A stretch of 5,514 nt of DNA from Streptococcus oralis. GTDB taxonomy: Bacteria > Bacillota > Bacilli > Lactobacillales > Streptococcaceae. Numbering within the stretch: the first letter of the stretch is position 1; each line of letters opens with the position of its first letter. Below the pieces are notes generated by a model. That model was not told where the DNA came from. It was given only the letters and a program-made list of their open reading frames with translations, and did not search any database. Made by a program: the position numbers and the translations under genes. Where the stretch lies: positions 1 to 5,514 of the forward strand of contig CAJPKC010000094.1 in assembly GCA_905370255.1 (NCBI GenBank), in the 5' to 3' direction. This document shows positions 1-5,514 of this stretch, one piece after another.

Positions 1-2652
1 CCCACGGACATAGACATTTCTGCCGTTAGCTAACTGAACAAAGGCTTGTTCCTTGCCACCAAAGACTGCCTCTTCTTGAATCGTTTCAATCTCAGAATTG
101 TGACGAAGGATGCGACCTGTTGCACGCGCAACATCCAAAAGAACTTCCTTGGTGAATTGAGCTTCTAAACTTTCTTGATAAATAGCTTGAAACTCTCTTT
201 CCTGACTAGTTTCAGAAATGGCTTGTTCTAAACGTCGGTCAAAAGATTCATTAGTTGGAAGTTTCATTGCTCGTTCAAAAATACGATGCAAGAAATTCCC
301 GTGACTTCGTGCATCAGGACGGAGACGCAATTCTTCCTGCAAGCCTAAGACATAACGAAGGTAATAACTATATTCATTTCGATAAAACTCCGTTAATCCC
401 GAAGTTGATAGATAAAAATCTTGCTTCTGAGGATATAAAGCTTCCAGTGTATCACTAGCTAAAGTTTTGCTTTTAGGACTAGTTGGTAAAACTGGATTTT
501 CTAAACCTTGGTCTTCCAACTTTCTCCCCATAACACGTGCTAAAACTTTAACAAAGGTTAAGTCTTGTTCACTTGTCTCCATCTCACCTTGCTGATGATA
601 GGCAACAAGACTAGACAAAAGACTGTGATAAGAACCAATATCATCCTTTGATAGGTTTTTTCGATCGATTCTCTTTTCAATCTTGCTAAAACCAAAATCC
701 TGCAATTCTTTCAGATAAACTGACTCTTTACTCTCATTTTCATTGAGTAAACTTGGCGCTGATAAGACTAATTGCTTCTTAGCAGAATTTACCAAAGAAA
801 GCATGGTATAGCGATTCTTCTTAAGATTTTCATGGCTAGCAATCAATAATTGAGAGCCATCTTCAGTACCTTGGTTTAAAACTTCTCTTTCTTCATCACT
901 CAAAAGACTAGTATTTTGGGTGATTTTAGGTAGATGATCCTGGGTTAAGCCAAGTGCATAGATGTAATCAGAAGTTAAAGGCGAAATCAAATCATAACTT
1001 TGCACCAGAACAGTATCTACCGTTGCTGGGATCGTACGATAATTTGATAAGGACATTCCTGAATGAAGAAGAGCCAAGAAATCATCTAAAGCAACCTGAG
1101 TCCCCTCAAATACGGTCACAAATTGCTCCATTACGTGGCAAAATGCTTTCCAGACCTCTTCTTGTCTTTCTTGCTCTGTCGCATCCATCGTTTCAGATAA
1201 GGATTGTAATTGCTTGGTAACAGATGCGTCTTTCAAAAAGTTATTCCATTTTGTAAGGATATTTTCAGTCTTTTGCTTACGACTGGATAATAAAGTTTCT
1301 AGTGGATTTAGGACACGGACACGCAGCTCATTTAATTTTTCTAAATCAAATTTCCCATGATGATTTTTTGTAAATTCTTGTTTAAAGTTAGAAAGACCAT
1401 CAATACCTAAATAGCGGATATATTGTTCAAAGCTATCGATTTCTTCTTGAGTAAGGTCGGTATATAAGCAAGTTCGCAAGAGATTAATCAAATCTTCTTG
1501 ACGGAAATAGTACCGTTTGAGACGTCCCACAGATTCTACAAATTGAGTCAAAGGATGATGAGCCATAGACTCACTTCTCCCCAGATAGAAGGGAATCTGA
1601 TATTGATTAAAAATTGTCTGCAAGGACAGTTTATAAGACTCTACGTCTCCTAGTAAGATACGAAAATTATTATAGCTAAGTTCTGGCTCTTGGTGCAATT
1701 TCTGGCGAATACTACGAGCAACGAGCTCCAGCTCTTCTTTTTGTGTCAGACAAGACCAGATTTTCAAGTTCTTTCTATCTTCGTCATTCACGTCTAAGCT
1801 GATTTTAGAAAAATCATAGGCACTTTCGAGAAGTTTTGACGCTTTTGTAAAAGCATCAAGGTTTTCATGTTCTTGACATGCATCTTCTGCCTTGGTCTGA
1901 TATTTAAAAGCTAACTGACGTAAAAACTCAACACTGGCTTGATAGAGGTTGCCTTCAATAAAAGGACTTGTATAAGCTTTTTTAGTCGCATAAACACCAA
2001 TAACAATCTCAACACCCTTACGATAAAGTAGATCCACTAGGTGTTCTTCTTCTGAAGAGAAACGAGTAAAACCATCAATGACTAAGGCAATCTGACTAAA
2101 ATCACTACTTACTTTATTTTCTTCGATAGCATTGATCAGATATGATAATGGGCTTCCTTGTGAAACTTGACCTTGATTCAGATAAGCTGTTACCTTTTCA
2201 AAAATTAAGAGTAAATCAGAGCGTTTATCAGCATCTGTCAAACTTTCCAAGTCCAAAAAACTCATATTTGCAGTTGAAATTTCATGATAAATCTCAATCA
2301 GTTGCTGGATGAATTGAGGATCTTGTTTAATAGCCCCGTAAACACGTAAATCCTTAGGGTCAATCTCGGACAGACATTTATAGAAAGCCATACCAAGACC
2401 GATATCATCGAGACTTGACCTCTCAGGAATATCATTTAAAACCAGATAACGAGCCATTTGAGCAAAGCGCGTGACTGTGATAGCAAAAGAAGCCTGCTGA
2501 CTCAAGCACTCCAGCACGGCACGTTCCTTTTCAAAAGAAAGAGAGTTAGGGGCGATATAAAAGACTCGTTTTCCTTGGTCAACTAGTCCTTGAGCCTCCT
2601 TAGTTAGGATTTCTGTCAAAGAAGTCCGAATATCGGTATAAAGTAGTTTCAT
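1..2652 (-). CDS. rexB: RexB, subunit of the RexAB (AddAB-type) ATP-dependent helicase/nuclease; 3' end cut by window edge
   Basis: RexB pairs with RexA in the cytoplasm to process double-strand DNA ends for RecA-dependent recombinational repair. The visible 884 residues form one uninterrupted frame beginning [17 protein letters not shown], which I recognise as streptococcal RexB. The N-terminal helicase-like half has no Walker A loop: [12 protein letters not shown] (about residues 33-44) stands where AddB would have GxxGxGKT. VIDGF (191-195) resembles a relic Walker B. The C-terminal RecB-like nuclease domain begins near residue 745; GNFLHRIFE (785-793) is its GxxxH motif with H789. The window ends at VYVRG, which in the family directly precedes the catalytic aspartate segment, so the nuclease core is not seen. 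The family is about 1,100 residues, so roughly 200 are missing. Start at 2652 was chosen because GAGG (2658-2661) lies 5 nt upstream; an in-frame ATG at 2676 is almost on the expected transcript start. rexA is expected beyond position 1. Confidence 0.95.
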   Translation of the reverse strand, partial: MKLLYTDIRTSLTEILTKEAQGLVDQGKRVFYIAPNSLSFEKERAVLECLSQQASFAITVTRFAQMARYLVLNDIPERSSLDDIGLGMAFYKCLSEIDPKDLRVYGAIKQDPQFIQQLIEIYHEISTANMSFLDLESLTDADKRSDLLLIFEKVTAYLNQGQVSQGSPLSYLINAIEENKVSSDFSQIALVIDGFTRFSSEEEHLVDLLYRKGVEIVIGVYATKKAYTSPFIEGNLYQASVEFLRQLAFKYQTKAEDACQEHENLDAFTKASKLLESAYDFSKISLDVNDEDRKNLKIWSCLTQKEELELVARSIRQKLHQEPELSYNNFRILLGDVESYKLSLQTIFNQYQIPFYLGRSESMAHHPLTQFVESVGRLKRYYFRQEDLINLLRTCLYTDLTQEEIDSFEQYIRYLGIDGLSNFKQEFTKNHHGKFDLEKLNELRVRVLNPLETLLSSRKQKTENILTKWNNFLKDASVTKQLQSLSETMDATEQERQEEVWKAFCHVMEQFVTVFEGTQVALDDFLALLHSGMSLSNYRTIPATVDTVLVQSYDLISPLTSDYIYALGLTQDHLPKITQNTSLLSDEEREVLNQGTEDGSQLLIASHENLKKNRYTMLSLVNSAKKQLVLSAPSLLNENESKESVYLKELQDFGFSKIEKRIDRKNLSKDDIGSYHSLLSSLVAYHQQGEMETSEQDLTFVKVLARVMGRKLEDQGLENPVLPTSPKSKTLASDTLEALYPQKQDFYLSTSGLTEFYRNEYSYYLRYVLGLQEELRLRPDARSHGNFLHRIFERAMKLPTNESFDRRLEQAISETSQEREFQAIYQESLEAQFTKEVLLDVARATGRILRHNSEIETIQEEAVFGGKEQAFVQLANGRNVYVRG

Positions 2653-2684
2653 CTCTGCCTCGTTTGTTTTTGTCATTACCTTTT

Positions 2685-2693
2685 ATTATATCA
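2685..2693 (-). promoter_or_regulatory. Extended -10 promoter of rexB
   Basis: The minus strand reads TGATATAAT, a perfect TGn extended -10 element with consensus TATAAT at 2690-2685. No good -35 is seen at 16-18 nt; a TTTGAC at 2707-2702 is only 11 nt away, too close to pair with it. Transcription would start near 2678, giving a leader of about 26 nt to the ATG at 2652. This also argues against the in-frame ATG at 2676 as the start. Confidence 0.65.
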
Positions 2694-2748
2694 TTTTTTA
2701 AGTCAAAACAGATTGATATAAAGCCCTAATTTTAACCTGTCCCATATC

Positions 2749-2780
2749 AAAAAAGTCGGAATAAACTCCGACTTTTTATT
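2749..2780 (-). terminator. Rho-independent terminator of the CPBP protease gene
   Basis: An 11-bp perfect stem (2750-2760 with 2767-2777; minus strand AAAAAGTCGGA/TCCGACTTTTT) closes a 6-nt loop and ends in a T run. It begins a few bases after the stop codon at 2783 and lies upstream of the rexB promoter, so it should separate the two same-strand genes into different transcripts. The stem is symmetric and could work in both directions, but no plus-strand gene leads into it. Confidence 0.85.
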
Positions 2781-2782
2781 AT

Positions 2783-3454
2783 TTACCTACCAGAAAACAA
2801 GAGTACCCATAATTCCCAAAATGCAGTAATGTTGATCATGATGTGAAGTAAAATAGGATAATAGAGAGAGTGAGTTTTTCGATAGAGGAATGCTAAAATT
2901 GCTCCTCCGCTTGCATAGGTGAAAAAGGCTAGTGGTGTTAAACCTGAACTGATATGCACATAGCCAAAGATACATGCTGATAGTAAAACATCTCCATACC
3001 AAGGTGAATCTTTCAAAAATGTATTCATCAGAACTCCTCGATAAACCAATTCTTCTGTAATTGGTCCTAGTAGACAAACAATAAGTAAAAGATAAGGTAA
3101 CTCTTGTCTCCCTGTCATCTCAATCAATTCATTTAAAGCGATTTGATTGGACGTTGCTGGGGTTAAAAAAGAAAACACAATATCTGAAAGATAACTGACT
3201 CCATAAGCAAGAAGCAAATAAACTGGATATCTCCATTTCCACTTCAACTCAAGAATTTTCCTACCTTCGAATACTAGTAAATAAAGAATAGCTATAAAAG
3301 TAACGATGAGCTCTAAAAAAGCAAGAATTTGAAAAAATTCTCTACTAGCAGGTACAAGCCTACCTGCAAAATGATTAAAAATCCACCAAAACCATGTCTT
3401 CCTATAAATAATTACTAACAAGGCTAGTAAAATCTGTACTGTTCTTCTTTTCAT
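2783..3454 (-). CDS. CPBP-family intramembrane glutamic/metalloprotease (CAAX protease/Abi type)
   Basis: A 223-residue multi-span membrane protein of the CPBP (CAAX protease and bacteriocin-processing, formerly Abi) family. The conserved motifs are all present and in order: EExxxR at E134-E135...R139 (EELVYRG), FxxxH at F163...H167 (FGYVH), and HxxxN at H204...N208 (HIMIN). These form the intramembrane active site in the family. Hydrophobic stretches fall around residues 5-17, 40-62, 76-98, 119-133, 155-170, 172-191 and 197-220, suggesting six to seven spans. The start is supported by AGAGGT at 3461-3466, 7 nt upstream. In streptococci and lactobacilli some relatives give bacteriocin self-immunity or influence surface traits, but no bacteriocin gene is seen beside this one, so its substrate and role are unknown. 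The gene stands alone, with its own promoter and terminator, divergent from the HAD gene. Confidence 0.9.
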   Translation of the reverse strand: MKRRTVQILLALLVIIYRKTWFWWIFNHFAGRLVPASREFFQILAFLELIVTFIAILYLLVFEGRKILELKWKWRYPVYLLLAYGVSYLSDIVFSFLTPATSNQIALNELIEMTGRQELPYLLLIVCLLGPITEELVYRGVLMNTFLKDSPWYGDVLLSACIFGYVHISSGLTPLAFFTYASGGAILAFLYRKTHSLYYPILLHIMINITAFWELWVLLFSGR

Positions 3455-3510
3455 GATAAGACCTCTGCTTTTTTATACTTTACTCTATAATATTAAACGC
3501 TCGCAAATTT

Positions 3511-3519
3511 AGTATATCA
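3511..3519 (-). promoter_or_regulatory. Probable extended -10 promoter of the CPBP protease gene
   Basis: The minus strand reads TGATATACT (TGn plus TATACT, five of six consensus bases). Transcription would start near 3504, giving a leader of about 50 nt. The -35 position (around 3534-3539) has no recognisable consensus. An AT-rich TATAAA-like stretch closer to the gene is a weaker alternative. Confidence 0.45.
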
Positions 3520-3597
3520 TATTTTTGTTATCTATCTAGTAAAAATCCTAAAAAGAAATAGCATTTCTCCTTACTTTAGCCTTATTTGTCTAAAATA

Positions 3598-3606
3598 TGC
3601 TATAAT
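3598..3606 (+). promoter_or_regulatory. Extended -10 promoter of the HAD phosphatase gene
   Basis: TGCTATAAT is a perfect extended -10 element (TATAAT at 3601-3606). The -35 region is poor: TTGTCT at 3586-3591 is only 9 nt from the -10. Start of transcription near 3613 leaves a leader of about 24 nt that contains the AAAAAGG ribosome binding site at 3622-3628. The element lies inside the reading frame extended to a TTG at 3586 and so rules that longer start out. Confidence 0.7.
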
Positions 3607-3636
3607 ATAGGCAAAACACGTAAAAAGGTAAATACT

Positions 3637-4446
3637 ATGATTAAATTACTTGCCCTAGATATGGATGGTACTCTTCTCAACGAAGCCAAGGAAATTCCTC
3701 AGGCTCATATTGATGCTATTCATAAAGCTATCGAAAAAGGTGTCAAACTGGTTCTCTGTACTGGACGACCTCTCTTTGGAGTTCTTCCCTACTACAAGAA
3801 ACTCGGTCTTGATTTGCAAAATGAATACGTTATTGTCAACAATGGTTGTTCTACCCACCAAACTAGTGACTGGGGCCTTGTTGACTGGCGAGAACTTAGT
3901 AAATCTGACATCGAATACCTGAATGAACTTGCTGAAAAGAGTGAGGTCCAGTTGACTCTCTTTGACGAGGAACACTACTTCGTTCTCGGAGGCAAACCAA
4001 ATCCTATTGTTCAATATGATGCTACACTTGTCTTTGCTGACCTGACTGAAATCACACTAGAGGAAGCTACCAGCGGTAAATATCGTATGTTCCAGGGAAT
4101 GTTTTTAGGGACAAAAGAACAGACAGATGACTTTGAACAACGATTTGCTGATGAACTTTGTCAGAGATTTAGCGGTGTTCGTTCTCAACCTGTTATCTAT
4201 GAGGCAATGCCACTCGGTACAACCAAGGCTTCTGCTCTTTCTCGTTTGGCTGAGATTTTAGATATCCAACCTTCTGAAATCATGGCTATGGGTGATGCCA
4301 ATAACGACATTGAGATGTTAGAGTTTGCTGGGCTGGGGATCGCCATGGGAAATGCCAGCGACCACGTCAAATCTCTCGCGGATGCCGTAACAACCAGCAA
4401 TGAAGAAGATGGCGTTGCACGTGCTATTGAGAAATATATTTTCTAA
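3637..4446 (+). CDS. Cof-type HAD-IIB family phosphatase (YidA-like sugar-phosphatase)
   Basis: A 269-residue soluble phosphatase of the haloacid dehalogenase superfamily, subclass IIB (Cof type). Family members remove phosphate from small phosphorylated metabolites, often sugar phosphates or flavin precursors, using Mg2+ and a phospho-aspartate intermediate. All four HAD motifs are intact: motif I D8-x-D10 in LDMDGTL, motif II T42 in CTGR, motif III K197 in GTTKASAL, and motif IV GDANND with D220 and D224. The C2 cap that sets substrate choice lies between motifs II and III, about residues 80-190. Length is normal for the family. The start at 3637 has AAAAAGG 8 nt upstream; a TTG at 3586 is upstream of the promoter -10 and is not used. 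It is a single-gene unit ending in a terminator shared with the convergent transporter gene. The exact substrate cannot be read from sequence. Confidence 0.93.
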   Translation: MIKLLALDMDGTLLNEAKEIPQAHIDAIHKAIEKGVKLVLCTGRPLFGVLPYYKKLGLDLQNEYVIVNNGCSTHQTSDWGLVDWRELSKSDIEYLNELAEKSEVQLTLFDEEHYFVLGGKPNPIVQYDATLVFADLTEITLEEATSGKYRMFQGMFLGTKEQTDDFEQRFADELCQRFSGVRSQPVIYEAMPLGTTKASALSRLAEILDIQPSEIMAMGDANNDIEMLEFAGLGIAMGNASDHVKSLADAVTTSNEEDGVARAIEKYIF

Positions 4447-4448
4447 AC

Positions 4449-4496
4449 AAATAAAAAGCAACTAACAGATAACTCTGCTAATTGCTTTTTATTTTT
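4449..4496. terminator. Bidirectional terminator shared by the HAD and SemiSWEET genes
   Basis: A long hairpin: outer stem of 13 bp (4449-4461 with 4482-4494, including AAAAAGCAA/TTGCTTTTT) and an inner stem continuing through two mismatches (4462/4481 and 4465/4478) to a TAAC loop at 4470-4473. It has A/T runs on both flanks, so it can end transcription from both sides. It starts just after the HAD stop (4446) and its right edge touches the SemiSWEET stop codon (4495-4497). Confidence 0.85.
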
Positions 4497-4755
4497 AGAA
4501 TATTGCTGTCAATGCGGTAATATTCCCAAAAATGATACCTGGTGCATTAGCTGCTGCCAAAGGGATATCTCGTTCTTTTTTAAAGAGTCCGTAGTAAACC
4601 CAAAGACTGCAGTTAAGTGCAGCTACTGCTGGTTGGATAAAATTCCCTTTTTGACCAGCAAGGTTATTCATAATTTGAGGAATATAAGAGACATACATCA
4701 TTACAGACATAAAGGTTGCAATCCAACCTAAAGTTTTCATTTGTTTTTCAGTCAT
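4495..4755 (-). CDS. SemiSWEET-type sugar transporter (single PQ-loop/MtN3 repeat)
   Basis: An 86-residue membrane protein with three predicted spans (about residues 8-29, 41-58 and 64-85), the layout of bacterial SemiSWEETs. These work as homodimers that move sugars across the cytoplasmic membrane down their gradient. The PQ-loop signature YIPQI is at 24-28 in span 1. W52 in NCSLWVYYG and N70 in AAANAPG sit where the family's sugar-contacting Trp and Asn fall; this match is by position and motif, not by alignment. Length is typical and nothing is missing. The start at 4755 is set by AAAGGAG at 4761-4767, 5 nt upstream; a longer frame to a TTG at 4782 overlaps the -10 box. The gene is monocistronic and converges with the HAD phosphatase gene. 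Transport and substrate are inferred from the family; other PQ-loop proteins have different cargo. Confidence 0.88.
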   Translation of the reverse strand: MTEKQMKTLGWIATFMSVMMYVSYIPQIMNNLAGQKGNFIQPAVAALNCSLWVYYGLFKKERDIPLAAANAPGIIFGNITALTAIF

Positions 4756-4781
4756 TTTTTCTCCTTTCAAAAACAGTCTCA

Positions 4782-4809
4782 ATTATACACTATTTTTTAA
4801 GATAGTGAA
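4782..4809 (-). promoter_or_regulatory. Promoter of the SemiSWEET gene
   Basis: On the minus strand TTCACT (4809-4804, four of six -35 bases) is 16 nt from a consensus TATAAT (4787-4782). Transcription would start near 4775, about 20 nt before the ATG at 4755 and just upstream of the AAAGGAG site. The spacer and the -35 are occupied by the inverted repeat at 4788-4807. Confidence 0.65.
4788..4807. promoter_or_regulatory. Inverted repeat within the SemiSWEET promoter, possible operator
   Basis: CACTAT (4788-4793) and ATAGTG (4802-4807) are perfect 6-bp inverted arms 8 nt apart, and the inner bases are partly symmetric (eight of ten positions match overall). The repeat starts next to the -10 box and overlaps the -35, so a bound regulator would block polymerase. 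No T run follows, which makes a terminator unlikely. Operator function is inferred from position only. Confidence 0.4.
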
Positions 4810-4842
4810 GTTTAAAAAGCTATTTGTTAAAAACTTGTAAAC

Positions 4843-4860
4843 TATCACAATCTTGTGATA
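4843..4860. promoter_or_regulatory. 18-bp perfect palindrome, possible regulator binding site
   Basis: TATCACAA-TC-TTGTGATA consists of perfect 8-bp arms around a 2-nt centre. It lies between the pcrA terminator (ending at 4869) and the SemiSWEET promoter, about 34 bp upstream of the -35 box. Such a compact dyad is typical of dimeric helix-turn-helix regulators. As RNA its 2-nt loop is too tight and no solid T run follows, so it is a poor terminator. I cannot assign it to a known streptococcal regulon. Confidence 0.45.
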
Positions 4861-4868
4861 AGAGAATC

Positions 4869-4907
4869 AAAAAAAAATACCCTCTTGCTATTTCAAGAGG
4901 ATATTTT
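4869..4907 (-). terminator. Rho-independent terminator of pcrA
   Basis: On the minus strand CCTCTTG/CAAGAGG (4900-4894 with 4887-4881) forms a 7-bp stem with a 6-nt loop. It is extended by a few A-T pairs beyond one mismatch and followed by a run of nine T (4877-4869). It lies just after the pcrA stop codon at 4922-4924. Confidence 0.9.
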
Positions 4908-4921
4908 ATTCGTTTAGAAAC

Positions 4922-5514
4922 TTACTTTTTCTCAATCGGTGCTACACTGGCTAAGAGTTTTTTGAGACCAACCTCTGGAAAATTGATTTTCAATTCTTGA
5001 GTGGATCCACTGCCTGAAACTTCCAGCACAGTTCCTTCACCCCATTTTTTATGAAGGGCAATATCCCCAACAGACCAGTTTGTATCACTAGAATCTTGCT
5101 TATTCCCAGCCGCAAATTGTCCAAATGGTAAACCACTTGATTGGATTGATGTAGGAGCAGCATTCCGTTTTCGTTCTTGAAGCGCCTGAGCCAAACTCAT
5201 TCCTTTACCAAATGCTGTTCCTCCGCCACTATAAGACGCTTTAAAACTTGTATTAGCCGGACGTGCTAATCCTTGATAAGTCAACAAATCTGAACTAATC
5301 TCATTGATAAAGCGTGTGGGACGATTGTAACTAGTACGTCCGAATAGCAATCTAGAGTTTGCATTGGTCAGATAAAGAATTTTCTCAGCTCGCGTGATTC
5401 CTACGTAGGCCAAACGACGTTCTTCTTCTAACTCATCAGGATCCTCAGCTGCGCGGCTAAGCGGAAAGACATTTTCCTCCATACCAATGATAAAGACAAC
5501 AGGAAACTCAAGCC
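4922..5514 (-). CDS. pcrA: PcrA, UvrD-family ATP-dependent 3'-5' DNA helicase, C-terminal part
   Basis: PcrA is a superfamily 1A helicase that unwinds DNA in repair, rolling-circle plasmid replication and the clearing of stalled transcription or recombination intermediates. The gene enters from the right edge, so only the last 197 or so of roughly 750 residues are visible. The first readable residues, LEFPVVFIIGMEENVFPLSR, are helicase motif V and what follows it in PcrA. Motif VI is EERRLAYVGITRA, with the arginine of ITRA that contacts ATP. After a variable Gly/Ser-rich linker, the last 50 residues (WSVGDIALHKKWGEGTV and on) form the C-terminal Tudor-like domain that in PcrA/UvrD binds RNA polymerase. 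The frame is intact to the stop at 4922 and a strong terminator follows. An internal Met at 5482 is not the start. Confidence 0.95.
   Translation of the reverse strand, partial: LEFPVVFIIGMEENVFPLSRAAEDPDELEEERRLAYVGITRAEKILYLTNANSRLLFGRTSYNRPTRFINEISSDLLTYQGLARPANTSFKASYSGGGTAFGKGMSLAQALQERKRNAAPTSIQSSGLPFGQFAAGNKQDSSDTNWSVGDIALHKKWGEGTVLEVSGSGSTQELKINFPEVGLKKLLASVAPIEKK

Noticed and set aside
255..458. Open frame of 67 codons on the plus strand
   Set aside because: It lies wholly antisense to the intact rexB frame, has no ribosome binding site and shows no recognisable protein features.
954..1220. Open frame of 88 codons on the plus strand
   Set aside because: It is antisense to rexB, which is continuous here; the composition is that of a shadow frame.
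2653..2676. Alternative rexB start at the ATG at 2676
   Set aside because: It is within about 2 nt of the predicted transcript start and its AAGG is only 2 nt from the ATG; the 2652 ATG has GAGG at 5 nt and gives the usual RexB N-terminus.
3586..3636. N-terminal extension of the HAD phosphatase from a TTG codon
   Set aside because: The extension contains the extended -10 promoter (3598-3606), has no ribosome binding site, and the HAD fold begins properly at the Met at 3637.
3455..3636. BOX, RUP or other small streptococcal repeat, or a small RNA, in the divergent intergenic region
   Set aside because: No recognisable repeat core or stable RNA structure is seen; the region is explained by two promoters and two ribosome binding sites.
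3655..4014. Open frame of 119 codons on the minus strand
   Set aside because: It is antisense to the HAD gene, whose catalytic motifs are complete; the same applies to the minus-strand frame at 4197-4400 and the plus-strand frame at 3665-3922.
4756..4782. N-terminal extension of the SemiSWEET from a TTG codon
   Set aside because: It overlaps the -10 box and encodes the AAAGGAG ribosome binding site of the real start at 4755.
4843..4868. The 18-bp palindrome as a second pcrA terminator
   Set aside because: It lies beyond a strong terminator, its loop would be 2 nt, and the downstream minus-strand sequence lacks an uninterrupted T run.

Overview
The window looks like chromosomal DNA of a low-GC Firmicute, almost certainly Streptococcus and probably the mitis group. 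The reasons are the RexB (rather than classical AddB) type of recombination subunit, the Cof-type phosphatase and RexB sequences that read like pneumococcus/mitis proteins from memory, extended -10 (TGnTATAAT) promoters, and purine-rich AAGGAG/GAGG ribosome binding sites. No database comparison was possible, so the species is open.

Layout from left to right. Positions 1-2652 (minus) hold most of rexB, a subunit of the RexAB recombination helicase-nuclease; its C-terminal nuclease core runs off the left edge. A promoter sits at about 2685-2693, and behind it (2749-2780) is the terminator of the next gene. Positions 2783-3454 (minus) encode a CPBP-family intramembrane protease. A 182-bp divergent intergenic region (3455-3636) carries one extended -10 promoter in each direction. 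Positions 3637-4446 (plus) encode a Cof-type HAD phosphatase, which converges on an 86-residue SemiSWEET-type sugar transporter (4495-4755, minus); the two share one bidirectional terminator. Upstream of the SemiSWEET gene lie its promoter, two palindromes that may be operators, and the terminator of pcrA. The C-terminal end of PcrA helicase (4922-5514, minus) runs off the right edge.

How the genes relate. The two edge genes are core DNA-repair functions (double-strand break repair by RexAB; the PcrA helicase, linked to RNA polymerase and replication). The three genes between them are single-gene transcription units, each with its own promoter and terminator signals: a membrane protease, a sugar-phosphate-type phosphatase and a small sugar transporter. 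No operon links them, so a shared function is not shown. There are no mobile elements, CRISPR arrays or RNA genes that I can support. The least explained signals are the two palindromes at 4788-4807 and 4843-4860.
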